In this document: one piece after another, positions 45,546 through 56,775 of the stretch
How the letters are laid out: every line of letters begins with the position of its first letter
Position numbering within the stretch: position 1 is the first letter of the stretch
DNA from: Limnephilus marmoratus
Taxonomy: Eukaryota > Arthropoda > Insecta > Trichoptera > Limnephilidae
Direction: 5' to 3'
DNA: 64,000 bases
NCBI GenBank assembly: GCA_917880885.1
Contig: OU862908.1
Span: 52,907,819 to 52,971,818, forward strand
Translations under genes and position numbers: made by a program
The notes under the pieces: generated by a model
Seen by the model: only the letters and a program-made list of their open reading frames with translations
Told to the model about the DNA's origin: nothing
Databases searched by the model: none

Positions 45546-47125
45546 GTAATAATAATAATAATATATATCTTTATTAAATGAAATTTTCAAGATTATAACT
45601 AAAAAGTACATATTCAGTGTTATGTTTACAGTGGTTTAAAATTACATAAGTACAAAAGGATATCAACAGAAAAAAATATAAATATGAACAGTAGATAAAT
45701 GAAAAATAGAAAATAGTTATAAATTTTGGTTTTTCAGTAAACTGCCTCATTAGGCTAGCCTGTGTTGAGGCAGTAATTTTTAAATCAATTTATAATACTT
45801 ATAAACATACCTACACTTTTATTAAAAAACTTATCACATAATAGATTGGTTACATTAATAATAGTTTTAAATAAAAGCAACCAATACAATTGCTTGTATA
45901 TTTCCACTGTATAATACCAAATCATTAATAATTTCGAATTTGGATGAGTGCACCGGTAAAGGCCCTATCATTATTTTTGATCCAAATTTTTATGTTATTT
46001 TTGAAATTTTTTTGGGAATCACATTTTTTTATTCTATCTGGAAGAATGTTGTAAAGTCTTGTTGCAAGGTATCTGAAATTTCGTTGACCAAAAGTAGTAT
46101 GCGTTTTGGGTATTTGTAGTAAGTCTTTGTCATTGTTTCGAGTACAGCGAGTATTTAATCTTTTTTCATAGTATTTATATATATTTGTGTATAGATGAGC
46201 AAGGATTGTTTTTGCATATATCTGCCGAACGTCAAACACATTCATAATATTGAAGATTAAGTTCGAGTCTGTAATTAGAGATAGTCTAAGAATTAATTTT
46301 ATAATAGTTTTCTGTGCCTTTATGATTGGGTCTAGTGCTGATGCAGTACCGCCTCCCCATGCTATGATACCATACTCAATAATAGATTGACAGACTGCAA
46401 AATAAACCATTTTCAAGTGTTTTAAGTCGAGAAAGTTTCGTATCGTTCTGAAAAAGTGCATGGTTTTTCTTATTTTGTTTGCAATTATTTGAGTGTGAAT
46501 ATTCCATTTGAGATATGGATCAATTGTGAGGCCGAGATACTTCATCTGTGTAGTGCGCTCAATGTAGGGACACTGACAAGATTCATCGGAATTTAAACAT
46601 GTGTGTATTCTAATAGAGGCGTCATCATGAGGTTGACCTGTTATATTTATGCTTGATGTGACATATTTAGTTTTCTCAGTGTTCAATATGAGCGTATTTG
46701 TATCTAACCACTTTTTTATAATGTTTATATCCGTTTCAGCTTTTTTGTAAACAGCTTGCCAAGTGTCAGCTTCAAATAGTAAAACAGTGTCATCGGCAAA
46801 ACTAATTATTTTTCCCTGAATGTTATTGTTACATAAGTCGTTGATATATAAAAGGAACAAAGATGGTCCTAATATGCTACCTTGAGGTATCCCATAGTGA
46901 GTTGAGCACTGATTGCTAAGTGTGTTCATTATTTTTACTTGTTGCTTGCGGTCATCAAGGTAGCCCTTAAAAAAGTTAAGTTCATTGCCTGTAATACCGA
47001 TTATTTGAAGTTTGTTTATTAATTTACTGTGTGATATTGTATCAAAGGCTTTAGAAAGGTCTAAAAATATTGAAATACATTTTTTGCTTTTATCAAGGCT
47101 TTTTACAATGAAGTAAGTAAGTCAC
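45546..47125 (-). mobile_element. 5'-truncated CR1/Jockey-group LINE with (ATT)n tail
   Basis: The minus-strand frame is open from about 47120 to a stop at 45925, so it is longer than the 334-codon stretch beginning at the first methionine. A 3' UTR with a GCCTCAACACAGGC...GCCTAATGAGGC hairpin (45750-45780) and an ATT-repeat tail at 45546-45563 follow. Endonuclease and ORF1 are missing. It is closely related to the full LINE at 59.4 kb. Confidence 0.88.
45925..47122 (-). CDS. Partial LINE reverse transcriptase, uninterrupted
   Basis: Beginning upstream of the first methionine the frame reads CISIFLDLSKAFDTISHSKL (first catalytic aspartate), then HYGIPQGSILGPSLFLLYIN, the active-site box SFADDTVLL, LILNTEKTKYV, MKYLGLTIDPYLKW and the C-terminal TTFGQRNFRYLATRLYN. 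A cysteine cluster (ESCQCPY) lies between the palm and thumb, as in the 59-kb element. No internal stops occur over about 400 codons, so the copy is young. It is inactive because the finger region and endonuclease are missing. Confidence 0.85.
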
Positions 47126-47242
47126 TAAGAACTTTGGAATTCTGTGGAAACAGAATTGATTGGATCAGTAAGTTCAGTGTACATAACATTATGATAGGTA
47201 TTTATTTAACAAAAAAATATTTAATATAATAATAATAATACT

Positions 47243-47412
47243 TTATTATAAGCAATAATTATCAGCCTGAAACACTCATCCACATTGAAAAATCTTCCGA
47301 GAAAAGATACATGACGCCAACGGGACTTGAACCCGTGTCGTCATGTATCTTTTCTCGGAAGATTTTTCAATGTGGATGAGTGTTTCAGGCTGATAATTAT
47401 TGCTTATAATAA
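47243..47412. repeat. Perfect 74-bp palindrome around a tRNA T-arm
   Basis: Arms 47243-47316 and 47339-47412 are exact reverse complements. The 22-nt loop contains GGGACTTGAACCC, which on the minus strand is a pol III B box/T-arm (GGGTTCAAGTCCC). It is not related to the neighbouring LINEs. Confidence 0.9.
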
Positions 47413-47466
47413 TTGTTACCCTTTGTGCTATGCATAAAAAATCTTGTCTTAAAAACGTTAGTTTTA

Positions 47467-48303
47467 CAATTAAAAATAATAAATAATAATAATAGTTGGC
47501 TAATTTATACAGCGCCGTTTTCGTGGAAAATCACCTCAAGGGCGCTGTACAAATAAATATATAAAAGAATTAATATTACTGGCTTATAACTAAGATTTAC
47601 AATTACAACTAGTGACTTACATCTAAGACTTATAGCTACTTATATTACTGGCTTACAACTAAGATTTACAATTATAACTAGTGACTTACATCTAAGACTT
47701 ATAGCTAGTGACTTATGACTAAGACATATAGATTCTTACCAAAAACTGGTGACTTGTTAACACACATATTTACAATTAAGATTAGCGCCAGAAGAAGTAG
47801 GAAGTTTTTACATAATATGACAATTCGAGAACACGGGTGCAAAAATGATAGAATATAATGAAGGTTAACTGGATTCACGGGAAGGTATAGATATTTTAAA
47901 TAAATTAATAAATTTAATAGTCGATCTTTACTGCATTAAGGTGATTCATCGCTCAACAGTAAACAGATTGAGGTATCACAATTAACAGATCACATTAAAC
48001 AGATTGAATAACTATAAACAAAGAGAAAAGAGAAAAAAAAACAATTAAAAATTGCAAAGTTTAAATAGAATGATGAATTTATGGAAAAAAAGTATCGGAA
48101 AAAGTGAGTTTTCAGTTTGGATCTAAATTCCGCTGAGTTGGTTATGCATCTCAATTCCATAGGAAGTTTATTCCAAGCTTCAGGGCCGGATACTGCGAAT
48201 GCACGATCACCAAACTTAGTGTTCGGATTTCGCTTAGGTTCTTTCAACCTTCCAATTGCAGAAGATGTCGCTGATCTAAGAGTTGACTGCCTTAGACCAA
48301 TAT
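47467..48303 (-). pseudogene. L2-like LINE, 3' portion (outermost layer of nest)
   Basis: The minus strand reads STLRSATSSAIGRLKEPKRN, NTKFGDRAFAVSGPEAWNKL and PMELR...FRSKLKTHFFRY, the standard C-terminus of L2-like LINEs. A 3' UTR follows with the hairpin ACAGCGCC...GGCGCTGT and an ATT-rich tail near 47467. The upstream coding part continues at 52283-52580, so the two halves were separated by a later insertion. Confidence 0.8.
47575..47735 (+). repeat. 69-bp tandem repeat in LINE 3' UTR
   Basis: Two units and part of a third (ATTACTGGCTTATAACTAAG at 47575 and its counterpart at 47644). They lie in the 3' UTR of the L2-like LINE. Confidence 0.75.
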
Positions 48304-49065
48304 TTAAATAGTGGAATATTTCCTTCCATTTATAAAAAATCTATCGTAACACCCGTTTTCAAATCAGGCAGCCCTGAATAAATATCAAATTATCGACCCA
48401 TATCTCTTGTCTCAAACATTGCAAAAATTTTTGAAAAGATCGTAAAAAAGCAACTCATGTACTACATTGATAATAAAAAAATTCTTAGTCCTAGCCAATT
48501 TGGATTTAGAGAGAAACTAAGTACTCATGATGCTATTGCTGAACTTACCTCAACTATATACAACGCATTAGATAAAAAAAAAACAAATGCCTTGGCATTT
48601 TCATTGATTTACGCAAGGCTTTTGACAGTATCTCCCACACAAAACTAATTAATAAATTAAATGATATCGGTATTATTGGTAAGGTTAGGTATTGGCTGAA
48701 AAATTATCTAACTCAAAGAAATCAAAAAGTAAAATTAAATAACTCACTAAGTGTAGATGAAACTTTAGAATTTGGAATTCCCCAGGGGACTGTTATTGGA
48801 CCAATTTTATTTTTAATATATGTAAACCAAATGTTTAAATTATCACATATCCTTTGCTGACGACACTGCAATAATTATCGAAAAAAAGACGTGGAACGAT
48901 ATTACCAATGCAGCCAATCAAGACATGAAGGTTTTAAAAAATTGGTTCGATAACAATTTACTATCACTCAACACAGAAAAAACTTATTACATTCCATTCT
49001 CTCTACAAGAAGATGTGCCAAATAATTTAATTAACATAACAATTCATTCCAAAAATTGTGCAAAT
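48304..49065 (+). pseudogene. LINE reverse transcriptase, 5' part (second layer)
   Basis: The pieces read SGIFPSIYKKSIVTPVFKSG, SNYRPISLVSNIAKIFEKIV, SPSQFGFREKLSTHDAIAEL, IDLRKAFDSISHTKLINKLN, FGIPQGTVIGPILFLIYVNQ and SFADDTAIIIE. The frame is broken by a TAA after KSGSPE, a frameshift near 48600 and another near 48845. Coding resumes at 51298 after a 2.2-kb insertion. It is related to the 45.5- and 59-kb LINEs. Confidence 0.85.
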
Positions 49066-50136
49066 GACGTGCTAGCATTGGCGCTACTTGCGGCCAACGC
49101 CAAACCCAAAACCTGGAAAGGACATGCAATAAACAAGCCGGCGGCTAGCTCTGCACAGCCGGCGCGAGCAAGGTCCCTCTTAAACCCAGGGCGAGTGTTT
49201 GTGGTTCGCTTGTAAATTCCTACTCCCCTTCCTTTCCTCAAAATCTCCAGGTCTCCTTCCTCAATCATAACACAGTAGTTATGCACGAAAAAGGGTTTTA
49301 TTCATTTAAAGGTGAACAGGGTTCTACAAAAGGCCAGCATCGGCACTACACACATGAGTATTTGGCTATCTCTAATTAATTCTTTCATAACGGGGGAGCT
49401 TCTCTCAACTCTCTCTACACGTGTTTAGTGAATTTAAATGTCAGTTCTTAGCACACAGAGGGGTAGCAAGGTTCATTGGTACTCACAAGCAGGAGATACT
49501 GGTTAGGCGGTCGGCAGACAGGTACTGGTTAGGCGGGAGCTTCTTGAGCACAATGCACAATCAAAGTAAAACATCGCGAGCGTTTACGGAGAGCGCAATC
49601 ACGGGGACACAGTTGTTATGCCGAAGGTCGGCCGAGGAATTAGAAGTTTGTCGTTCCGGCCGGAACGAATCCAAAGATTCCGAGTCCGAATGCGTTTGAT
49701 TCGTTCCGAGTCCGCAAAATGTTATGAATCAGTTCCGGAGTCGCTCGCACTCGGGCGAGGTTGACGCGGAAGGAGGTATGCGACGCGGGCCGGGCGGCAG
49801 GAATCATTTACGGGAGGAGGTGCGCGGCGCAGGCCGGGCGGGGATTTGTCACTCTATCACTCGGGAACGAGTGACAGAGTGAGAATACAGGACTCATTCA
49901 CGGGATGAGGTGTGTGGCGCAAGCGGGGCGGCGTTGTATTGCTCTAGCGGGGCGCGATGACAGCGTGAAAACATTTTTCGAAAAGAAATAGCATTATATC
50001 TTAGTCAAAAGATAGCAAGGAGCACTGCTTTTTACCTTTTGTCGGTCATCACGGAGCAAATTTGCCTTCCCGCAAGTTCGCGCCGGTGATACTCTGGTGA
50101 ATTACTAGTTTTATGAAGAACGTAAAATATCTAACT

Positions 50137-50640
50137 AACCATCACGCCGTTTCTCCGCAGGGGTTCTTCTCATTCCTGAGAGGAATGACCGCCAAACAAC
50201 TCGATCTTGGCACACACTCCTTGCCTCACTCACATTCATACATCGTCTCAAACATACTCTTCTTTTATTCTGACTTTTGACATGGCCCGACTCAAGTATC
50301 TGATTCACTTGGTCTTGCCATGTCTTCCCCGGGCGTCCCCAACATCTTCCACCATTCACATTTTGCCATATATTCTCCTTACACTACTTTCTTCGTTAAT
50401 TCGCTCTACTTGCCCAAACCATCTGAGGGTCCCCTTCTTAATCTTACTCATTATGCTTAAATCAGCCTTACATTATTTGCGGATCTCCACATTTCTCTCA
50501 CGATCATACATAGTTTCACCACATATACGCCTCAGGGATCTCATTTCAACAGCATTCAGTTTACTTTCATCCTTCCTCTGCCGGTTCCATGGCTCACTGC
50601 TATACAAGGACTCCACTGTTCGTAAGTTTCAAATTTATCG
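50137..50640 (-). pseudogene. LINE C-terminal fragment (innermost layer)
   Basis: The minus strand reads GRCWGRPGKTWQDQVNQILE, SQNKRRVCLRRCMNVSEARS and CQDRVVWRSFLSG, a typical LINE C-terminal region (GRP-K-W-DQV...CMN...A..VC-DR..W). A second copy lies at 52775-53225. It lies inside the GC-rich insertion. Confidence 0.7.
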
Positions 50641-50838
50641 TAAATATCTTACACGGTTCTCATAAAGCCGACAAAGATATCACTCATGTCAAATACATTA
50701 TTATTAGCTATATAAAGATAAAACTTCTCGCTCGCAATAAACAATAGCATGTTAATGTACACACGCCCGGCTACTTAAACACATGATTCCTTAACTCCGT
50801 AACGTTCCACGATTCCACCGAGTACGGCGAGTTCAGCT

Positions 50839-51060
50839 GAATCAACTCTCGGCATTGAATCAGCAGGAGTCAAATTGAGTTTCGTTCCGGCCGATTCAAC
50901 GACTCCGGCGGAGCGCCACAATGAGTTTGGTTCGGCGAGTCCGGCGGAATCAACTCTGGCATTGAATCAGCAAGAGCCAAACTGAGTTTGATTCCGGCCG
51001 ATTCAACGACTCCGGCGGAGCGCCACAATGAGTTTGATTCGGTGAGTCCGGTGGAATCGC
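50839..51060 (+). repeat. 108-bp tandem repeat, two units
   Basis: Units start at 50839 and 50947 (GAATCAACTCT...; GACTCCGGCGGAGCGCCACA in both) and differ by a few substitutions. They form part of the GC-rich insertion. Short words (GATTC, GAGTCCG) recur within each unit. Confidence 0.8.
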
Positions 51061-51297
51061 CGGAATCAAAGGAGCGAGTCCAGTGAATCGAGTCCACTCA
51101 GTCGAATATGGGTCCGGAATTGATTCCGTAAAATGAGTGAATCAACCCACTTCTACGAGGAATGAATGCCGGGAGCCGCTCGGCGCTTGGCTACTTGTGT
51201 CGAGCGGTGCGGGGAAAGGGGGGCGGAGGGCCTGTGTAAGGGGTCAATTCGCTATTAGCTCGCACGGGAATCAATTCCGTAACGTAACAGACGGTAC

Positions 51298-52284
51298 ATG
51301 TAATACGGACTGCGCTAAGCTGAATCATAAATCTAATGTAAAATATCTTGGAATCTTAATAGATAAAAATGTTAAATGGAAAGATCATATCAATCTCACT
51401 GTGGAAAGAATAAGAAAACTTATATATGTTTTCTATAACATACGAAATATTTTAAACAAGAAAACTATCAAAATTGTCTATTATGCATTAATTCAGTACG
51501 GCATTATTGGGTGGGGAGGGGCCTTTAAGGCTTCCTTACAGCCCATAATTATAATTCAAAGAATAATTATAAAAACCATTCTTAGGAAACCACACGACTT
51601 CCCTACTATACAGATATTTCGGGAATTTAATGTACCATCTATTATAGAATTGTATAAGAGAAACGCATTATGCCAAATTTATAAAGAATATTTTATTCAA
51701 AAAATTCACCCCTCAGATAGCATAAGCAATAGATTTAAAACTAATGGCTTAATAGCCATCCCTATGCTTAGAACGACCACGGCTCAGCACCATTATTTGT
51801 ATTTAGGTGTAAGATGGTACAATATATTATTATCCAATAACAAAATTAATATAACAGATACACTGAATTATGAATTATTCAAAAAACAAATTAAGTCCCT
51901 TAAATTCGATAATGACATATTGTACCCTTAATGTTTATCCTTTATGTAATTAATTAATTTACCCTTACTTAAACAGCAATATTTAATATTAAAAAAAATT
52001 GTTTTGATATTATCCTTATATAACTATTTTTGTCTAAATTGTGTACCTACCTAAGATATTTATTTCATTAGTTTTTTGAAAATTGTTTACATAATGAACA
52101 TTATTATTATTTTTTTGCATGTAAAATACTCCTCCCATAAACACGAGCTCCTAGAGCTCAACTTATGGAGTAGTAGAATAAAACATGAATTATTTTGTAA
52201 TCTTGCATATATTATCATTGTAATGTATAAACAAAAATCTTGAAATAAATAAATAAATAAAAATAAAAAAATAAAAATTTTCCG
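51298..52284 (+). pseudogene. LINE 3' part (second layer) with TAAA tail
   Basis: Coding resumes as CNTDCAKLNHKSNVKYLGIL, then YGIIGWGGAFKASLQPI and AQHHYLYLGVRWYNILLS, ending at 51931. The 3' UTR has a hairpin around CACGAGCTCCTAGAGCTC (52140-52165) and ends in a TAAA-rich tail near 52240-52284. The reading frame here extends upstream into the GC-rich insertion only by chance. Confidence 0.85.
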
Positions 52285-52580
52285 GAATGCATAGTTCAGA
52301 AATATAGGGAAGAGCCATTTCATTGATAGATTTAAACACCATCCAGCATAACTTGTATTGGATCCTTTCAGGACACTTCAGCCAGTGAAGATTTCGGAGG
52401 TGTTCCGAAATGTGCGAAAATTTGGGTACCCCAGTGATAAGTCGTGCTGCGGCGTTGAAAACTGATTGTAGTTTGTCAGTTTGACATTTAGGAAGACTTG
52501 CATAGATGCCATTGCAGTAATCAAGACGTAATACTATATACGAGTTCACAATATGTCCCGAAGAATGAATCCACATATGT
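52283..52580 (-). pseudogene. L2-like LINE, coding part (outermost layer)
   Basis: The minus strand reads VLRLDYCNGIYASLPKCQTD, KLQSVFNAAARLITGVPKFS, HISEHLRNLHWLKCPERIQY and LPYISELCIPEN. This is the thumb/C-terminal region of an L2-like LINE. The protein continues in the 48.3-47.99 kb segment, which fixes the order of insertion events. Confidence 0.85.
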
Positions 52581-52774
52581 ACATACTTATACCAAATTAT
52601 CTATTGTAAACGCACTATCTAAATATGTTTGCAAAATGGATAGGGACAGATCGCTTTCGATTCGTATCTCCCACCCTCATTGCATTTCATTCATATCATG
52701 TCATTTTTCTCTATCAAGTAGTATCATCCTTCACTTACTTGCAGGAATTCGTGTATAAAACGATCTAAACTAAC
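52581..52774. other. Short spacer
   Basis: No feature recognised. Confidence 0.3.
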
Positions 52775-53225
52775 ATACACTAACTAACTAACCATCACGC
52801 CGTTTCTCCGCAGGGGTAGGCAGAGAGGACGGTCCGCCAAACAACTTAGTCTTGGCACACACCCCTTGCCTAGTTTACATTCGTACATCGTCTAATACAT
52901 GCTCTCCTATTATTCTGACTCTTGACATGGCCCGACTCAAGTATCTGATCTACTTGGTCGTGCCATGTCTTTCTTGGTCGTCCTCGACTACATCTATCAT
53001 TTATATTTGCGTCATATATTCTCTTCACACTCCTTTTCTTCTCTCATTCGCTCTACATACGCAAACCGTACGAGCGTCCCTTTTTTAATTTTACTCATTA
53101 CGCTTACATTAGCCTTGCATTATTTGCGGATCTCCACGTTCCTCACATGATTGTACATGGTTTTACCACACATTCGCCTCAGGGATCTCATTTCTACAGC
53201 ATTCAGTCTACTTTCATCATTTAAA
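52775..53225 (-). mobile_element. LINE 3' fragment, same family as 50137-50640
   Basis: Shares CATCACGCCGTTTCTCCGCA, ATGGCCCGACTCAAGTATCT and CGCCTCAGGGATCTCATTTC with the fragment at 50.1 kb. Frameshifts prevent a long reading frame. Confidence 0.75.
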
Positions 53226-53864
53226 CCAAAATATGCGACAGTATATGTGTAAAAATCACACAAATCTGACAGGAGATAACGTCCGATAACGGTATGGAAT
53301 TGCTCGGCTGATCAGAATTCAGATTGATACAAAAATCCCAGTGAAGCCTCTAAATGCTCACGTAAAACATTCAAATATTTTTCTTATATTAAAGGAGAAA
53401 AAAAATTAAGAGTGTTCGTTTGTCAAAATAGGTGTCTGATGATTTCTCGTCATCCGATCTCTATCATTATTTATACATCGTAAACATATTTTTAATTTTA
53501 TTGTGTGTAGATTTAAAAAAAATACTGCCTTTCCCTTAATCCAATTTATTTTTTTTGGAATTAATAGAAAAGTTTTTTCCCGTCAGCAGACAGACATACT
53601 TAACTTTTCAATTCGACAAAATTTTTTATTAGCGTTTTCCTTCACGGCATATTATGTTTCATCATAGCCGGTTTTAATAACAATGTTTACAGACATCGTT
53701 GGAATCATCACCGACATTATTACTAATGTCCACAGATATCGTCGATATCTCTGATAACTGGTATATCTGGGTTCCTGTTAAAAAATATTATCTTTAGCGA
53801 GATTTATTCATTAAGATTTTTTGAGCTTACTAAAAATCTATTATGCGTTCTAATCGCTCAAAAA
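53226..53864. other. AT-rich DNA, nothing recognised
   Basis: No gene or repeat match. Confidence 0.3.
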
Positions 53865-54232
53865 GAAGAAGATGGAGAGATATGTAATTACGAATGTTAG
53901 AGGGGTGTGCTAATATTTAAAGCGATAAAAATGGATGCGAAAATGTTTAATAAAACACGACTCGTTTAAAATAGAGCAAAAATCTCGTGGAAGGCGTCAC
54001 AAGTATTATTTAAAGAAACATTGTGAATTTTTTCTCAACTATAGCTTGTAAAATAACTGAAACAAACGTATTTATAATAATTTTCGGAGCATACTTTGAG
54101 ATTTTTTTCTATCGAGGGAATTTCATATAATTTGTGTTTCGGCGTGGAACGCGTAACATATATTATTTTAAGAGTTTAAAACGTTCAAATGTTTAAGGGA
54201 GATATGTAAGAAATCGGTAGAAATTCAATTAT
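53865..54232 (-). repeat. Dispersed ~370-bp repeat, inverted partner of 26325-26720
   Basis: The reverse complement aligns with 26325-26720 from end to end. No ORF is shared between the copies. Confidence 0.7.
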
Positions 54233-55034
54233 TTTCATTTTAAAATTAAAATGACGCCACAAAGTAATTTTGCTATTATTGAAGAAATTTAAGCTAAGAC
54301 TTGTGTTCTCTCTTTTCTAACCCTTAATATTACATAATATACCTATACATAAAGCATGTTTATATAATGATAATTATCACTTTCGAAAATAAGAACTAAT
54401 CGACTTGAAAATAGCATTAAAAATTCGTTCTAGGCATTAAGTCGGTTACCAACGAAATTAAATTTAAATTTATCACTGGGTATTTCAGAATCGTATACAT
54501 ATATCTAAAATTAAAATATTTTTCTTAAGCACTTTATTTGTCATAATATCCACCACATATTATGTGGTGGATATTGTGGCTAATAATTGTATATTATTAT
54601 TTTATAAAATATTATATTTCCCAATATCAACCTTCCAATACTCAAATACTCAGGTAGATATAGTTTGACGAACCTGAAAAAAATAAACCCACGTAACATT
54701 ACTCAGGTGTCCAAAATAGATCGATTGCAGTCATGCAGTGGGCTCCAAACGGTTACCTTCTGACTTGCGCTGACTACTTTGACATGATCCGAAACTGACA
54801 AGATTCTGATAGTTGAGTTGAATTTGTGGGCGGTATAGTAGGTGTTTGGTAGCAGGGATACAATTAAATAATAATTTTATTGGTAGGTGCAATATTGGTA
54901 ACAATGTATGCAATCATATCACAATAATGCTTAATTTTCAATCACGTAGTTTTTTTTTAAATAATACAATATCATTAAATGTATTTTTTCAGTTCCGTTT
55001 TAAATATGACGATCGATTACGAGACGCTTGAAAT
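54233..55034. other. AT-rich DNA with a small perfect hairpin
   Basis: ATATCCACCACATA/TATGTGGTGGATAT at about 54546-54575 is a perfect short palindrome. No gene. Confidence 0.35.
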
Positions 55035-55150
55035 CAGATCCCTGCAGAACGCTTCTTATAATAATAATAATTGGATAATTTGTAGAGCGCCGTTTTAATG
55101 ATAAGGGCGTAGAGCGTGGGGCGCTGTACAATTTATTAAGAATTCTCAGT
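55035..55150 (-). mobile_element. L2-like LINE 3' end
   Basis: The plus strand shows an AATAATAATAATTGG tail and then GTAGAGCGCCGTTTTAATGA ... GGGGCGCTGTACAA. This is the same 3' hairpin as at 47.5 kb. Confidence 0.65.
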
Positions 55151-55294
55151 TTCTATCTAATTTTACTATTAAAAAATTGATACAGAAAATATACTTATCT
55201 AGCAGGTCACTTCCGATAAACACACTTTAATTAGAAAGCTTATGCTTGGAGAAGATACTATACGGCTTTACGACTAAAACAATGGACATTGCTT

Positions 55295-55488
55295 CTGGTC
55301 TTGGGGAGAGCTGAATGCGAAAATATGTTAAACAACAGCCATTAAATTTTCTTTTTTTTCTGGTCTTGGGGAGAGCTGAATGCGAAAATATGTTAAACAA
55401 CAGCCATTAAATTTTCTTTTTTTTCCTGGTCTTGGGGAGAGCTGAATGCGAAAATATGTTAAACAACAGCCATTAAATTTTCTTTTTT
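55295..55488 (+). repeat. 65-bp tandem repeat, three near-identical units
   Basis: Units start at 55295, 55360 and 55426 (CTGGTCTTGGGGAGAGCTGA each) and end in a T-run. They are virtually identical, so this is a recent expansion. Confidence 0.9.
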
Positions 55489-55812
55489 GTTGATATTCAT
55501 ATATACTGGTATTATATTGGTATTACTTACCTCAATATTATTTTTATACAATTTAAGTTCAAAAACTGCTTAAATTTTTTTTCTTTGCATTTTCTTTTCT
55601 CTACTTTCTTTTTTCATTTTTAATCCATTATTTTTTTCTTATCCATTTTTTGATTTTCGAGTTGATTAATTCATCAAAATCAATACTAAAATTTCTTGGA
55701 ATGGTTAAAAGCATAAGTGCTTACAAAAAATAAAAATAAAACACAGTTTTATTTTTCTTTTGGAATGTTCTTTTTATTTCTCTTCTCTAAATTTTTATTG
55801 TTAAATATAATG

Positions 55813-55995
55813 ATGTAATATGTAATGTTTTTCAAAATAAAAAAATAAAAACAAAAATATTGCGTGGCAAATTGCCTAGTTGGACAGCCAAAAGATCATT
55901 ATAACAATGTAATATGTAATGTTTTTCAAAATACAAAAAAAAAAACAAAAAAATTGCGTGGCAAATTGCCTAGTTGGCTATTTACCACGTTGCTT
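55813..55995 (+). repeat. 94-bp tandem duplication
   Basis: ATGTAATATGTAATGTTTTT and GCGTGGCAAATTGCCTAGTT occur twice at 94-bp spacing. Confidence 0.8.
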
Positions 55996-56008
55996 TAATT
56001 GACTTAGG

Positions 56009-56170
56009 GTAATATGCCGTGTTGCGCTACCTCCTTCTTTAGCCAATGTTTCAAATAGCGTTACAGTGTTCATCAACAGGGAAGATGTGTGATTCATAGG
56101 AGTATTGAGTATATGGCAGTGATAGACACTGTAACGCTGTCCGAAACGTTGGCTAGTAACACCCCATAAT
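56009..56170. repeat. Diverged inverted pair of Penelope hammerhead-like tails
   Basis: The left part (minus) carries the reverse complement of GAAAC...GTTGGCTAAAG with substitutions. The right part (plus, 56125-56168) reads GACACTGTAACGCTGTCC, then GAAACGTTGGCTA and GTAACACCCC. The arrangement is the same head-to-head one as at 37.1 kb but older, with a longer loop. Confidence 0.7.
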
Positions 56171-56462
56171 AAACGTGAAATTTAGTGAAATCTAAAATCA
56201 TATCAGACCTACATCCGCCAGGACATTAAATAATTAGAGCAAAAAAAATACCTTTCGAAAATTTCAGTCAAGCCTATTAACCCTGTTCTGGATTCCTCTA
56301 TCGAAACTGAAACGAATTCATATTAAACGTAAGTGCATGCTTCGAGTGCATGGTTTGTTTAGTGGAATGATAAATCAGTGTTATTTTTCTACCCTTTGTG
56401 ATAGATTCGCAAACAGCATCACTAAAAAATAAAAAAAAATAAAAATTATTTGAATTAAAAAC

Positions 56463-56712
56463 ATATCATTGAAGAAGAAAATAATAATAATATTCTAAAC
56501 GAAAATATGAAAGAGAACAAGACACAGAAAAACAAAAAAAGGTAATGGTCGCAGTGGGACTCGAACCCAGAACCTCTCAGAACGTCCCGGAGAGACGAGA
56601 GGTTCTGGGTTCGAGTCCAAGTTGCGACCATTATCTTTTTCTGTTTTTCATGTCTTGTTCTCTTTCATATTTTCGTTTAGGTTATTATGATTATCTTCTT
56701 CTTTAATGATAT
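56463..56712. repeat. ~117-bp palindrome with tRNA-like arms
   Basis: Arms 56463-56578 and 56597-56712 are inverted with several differences. Each contains GGTTCTGGGTTCGAGTCC (T-arm/B box) and the complementary ends GGTCGCA/TGCGACC. The 18-nt loop is AGAACGTCCCGGAGAGAC. Confidence 0.8.
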
Positions 56713-56775
56713 ATTAAATTGATGGGAGTAACCTTCAAAAGTTACAAAAAGAGAGTTTTTCTTATAAAAATAATT

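Larger units (their letters stand above)
49066..51297. mobile_element. GC-rich insertion splitting a LINE (third layer)
   Basis: This 2.2-kb segment sits between LINE coding ...IHSKNCAN and CNTDCAKLNHKSNVKYLG. It is much more GC-rich than the window average, contains stretches of CCGGGCGG and TTCCGGCCG, and holds a further LINE fragment at 50137-50640. I could not identify terminal repeats or a target duplication, so its class is unknown. Confidence 0.6.

Noticed and set aside
47317..47338. Functional tRNA gene
   Set aside because: Only a T-arm is present. The flanks form a palindrome, not D and anticodon arms.
50207..50665. 152-codon plus-strand ORF
   Set aside because: It is antisense to a LINE C-terminal fragment that reads convincingly on the minus strand.
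49066..51297. LTR retrotransposon or solo LTR
   Set aside because: I could not find TG...CA termini, direct terminal repeats or a target duplication at the junctions.
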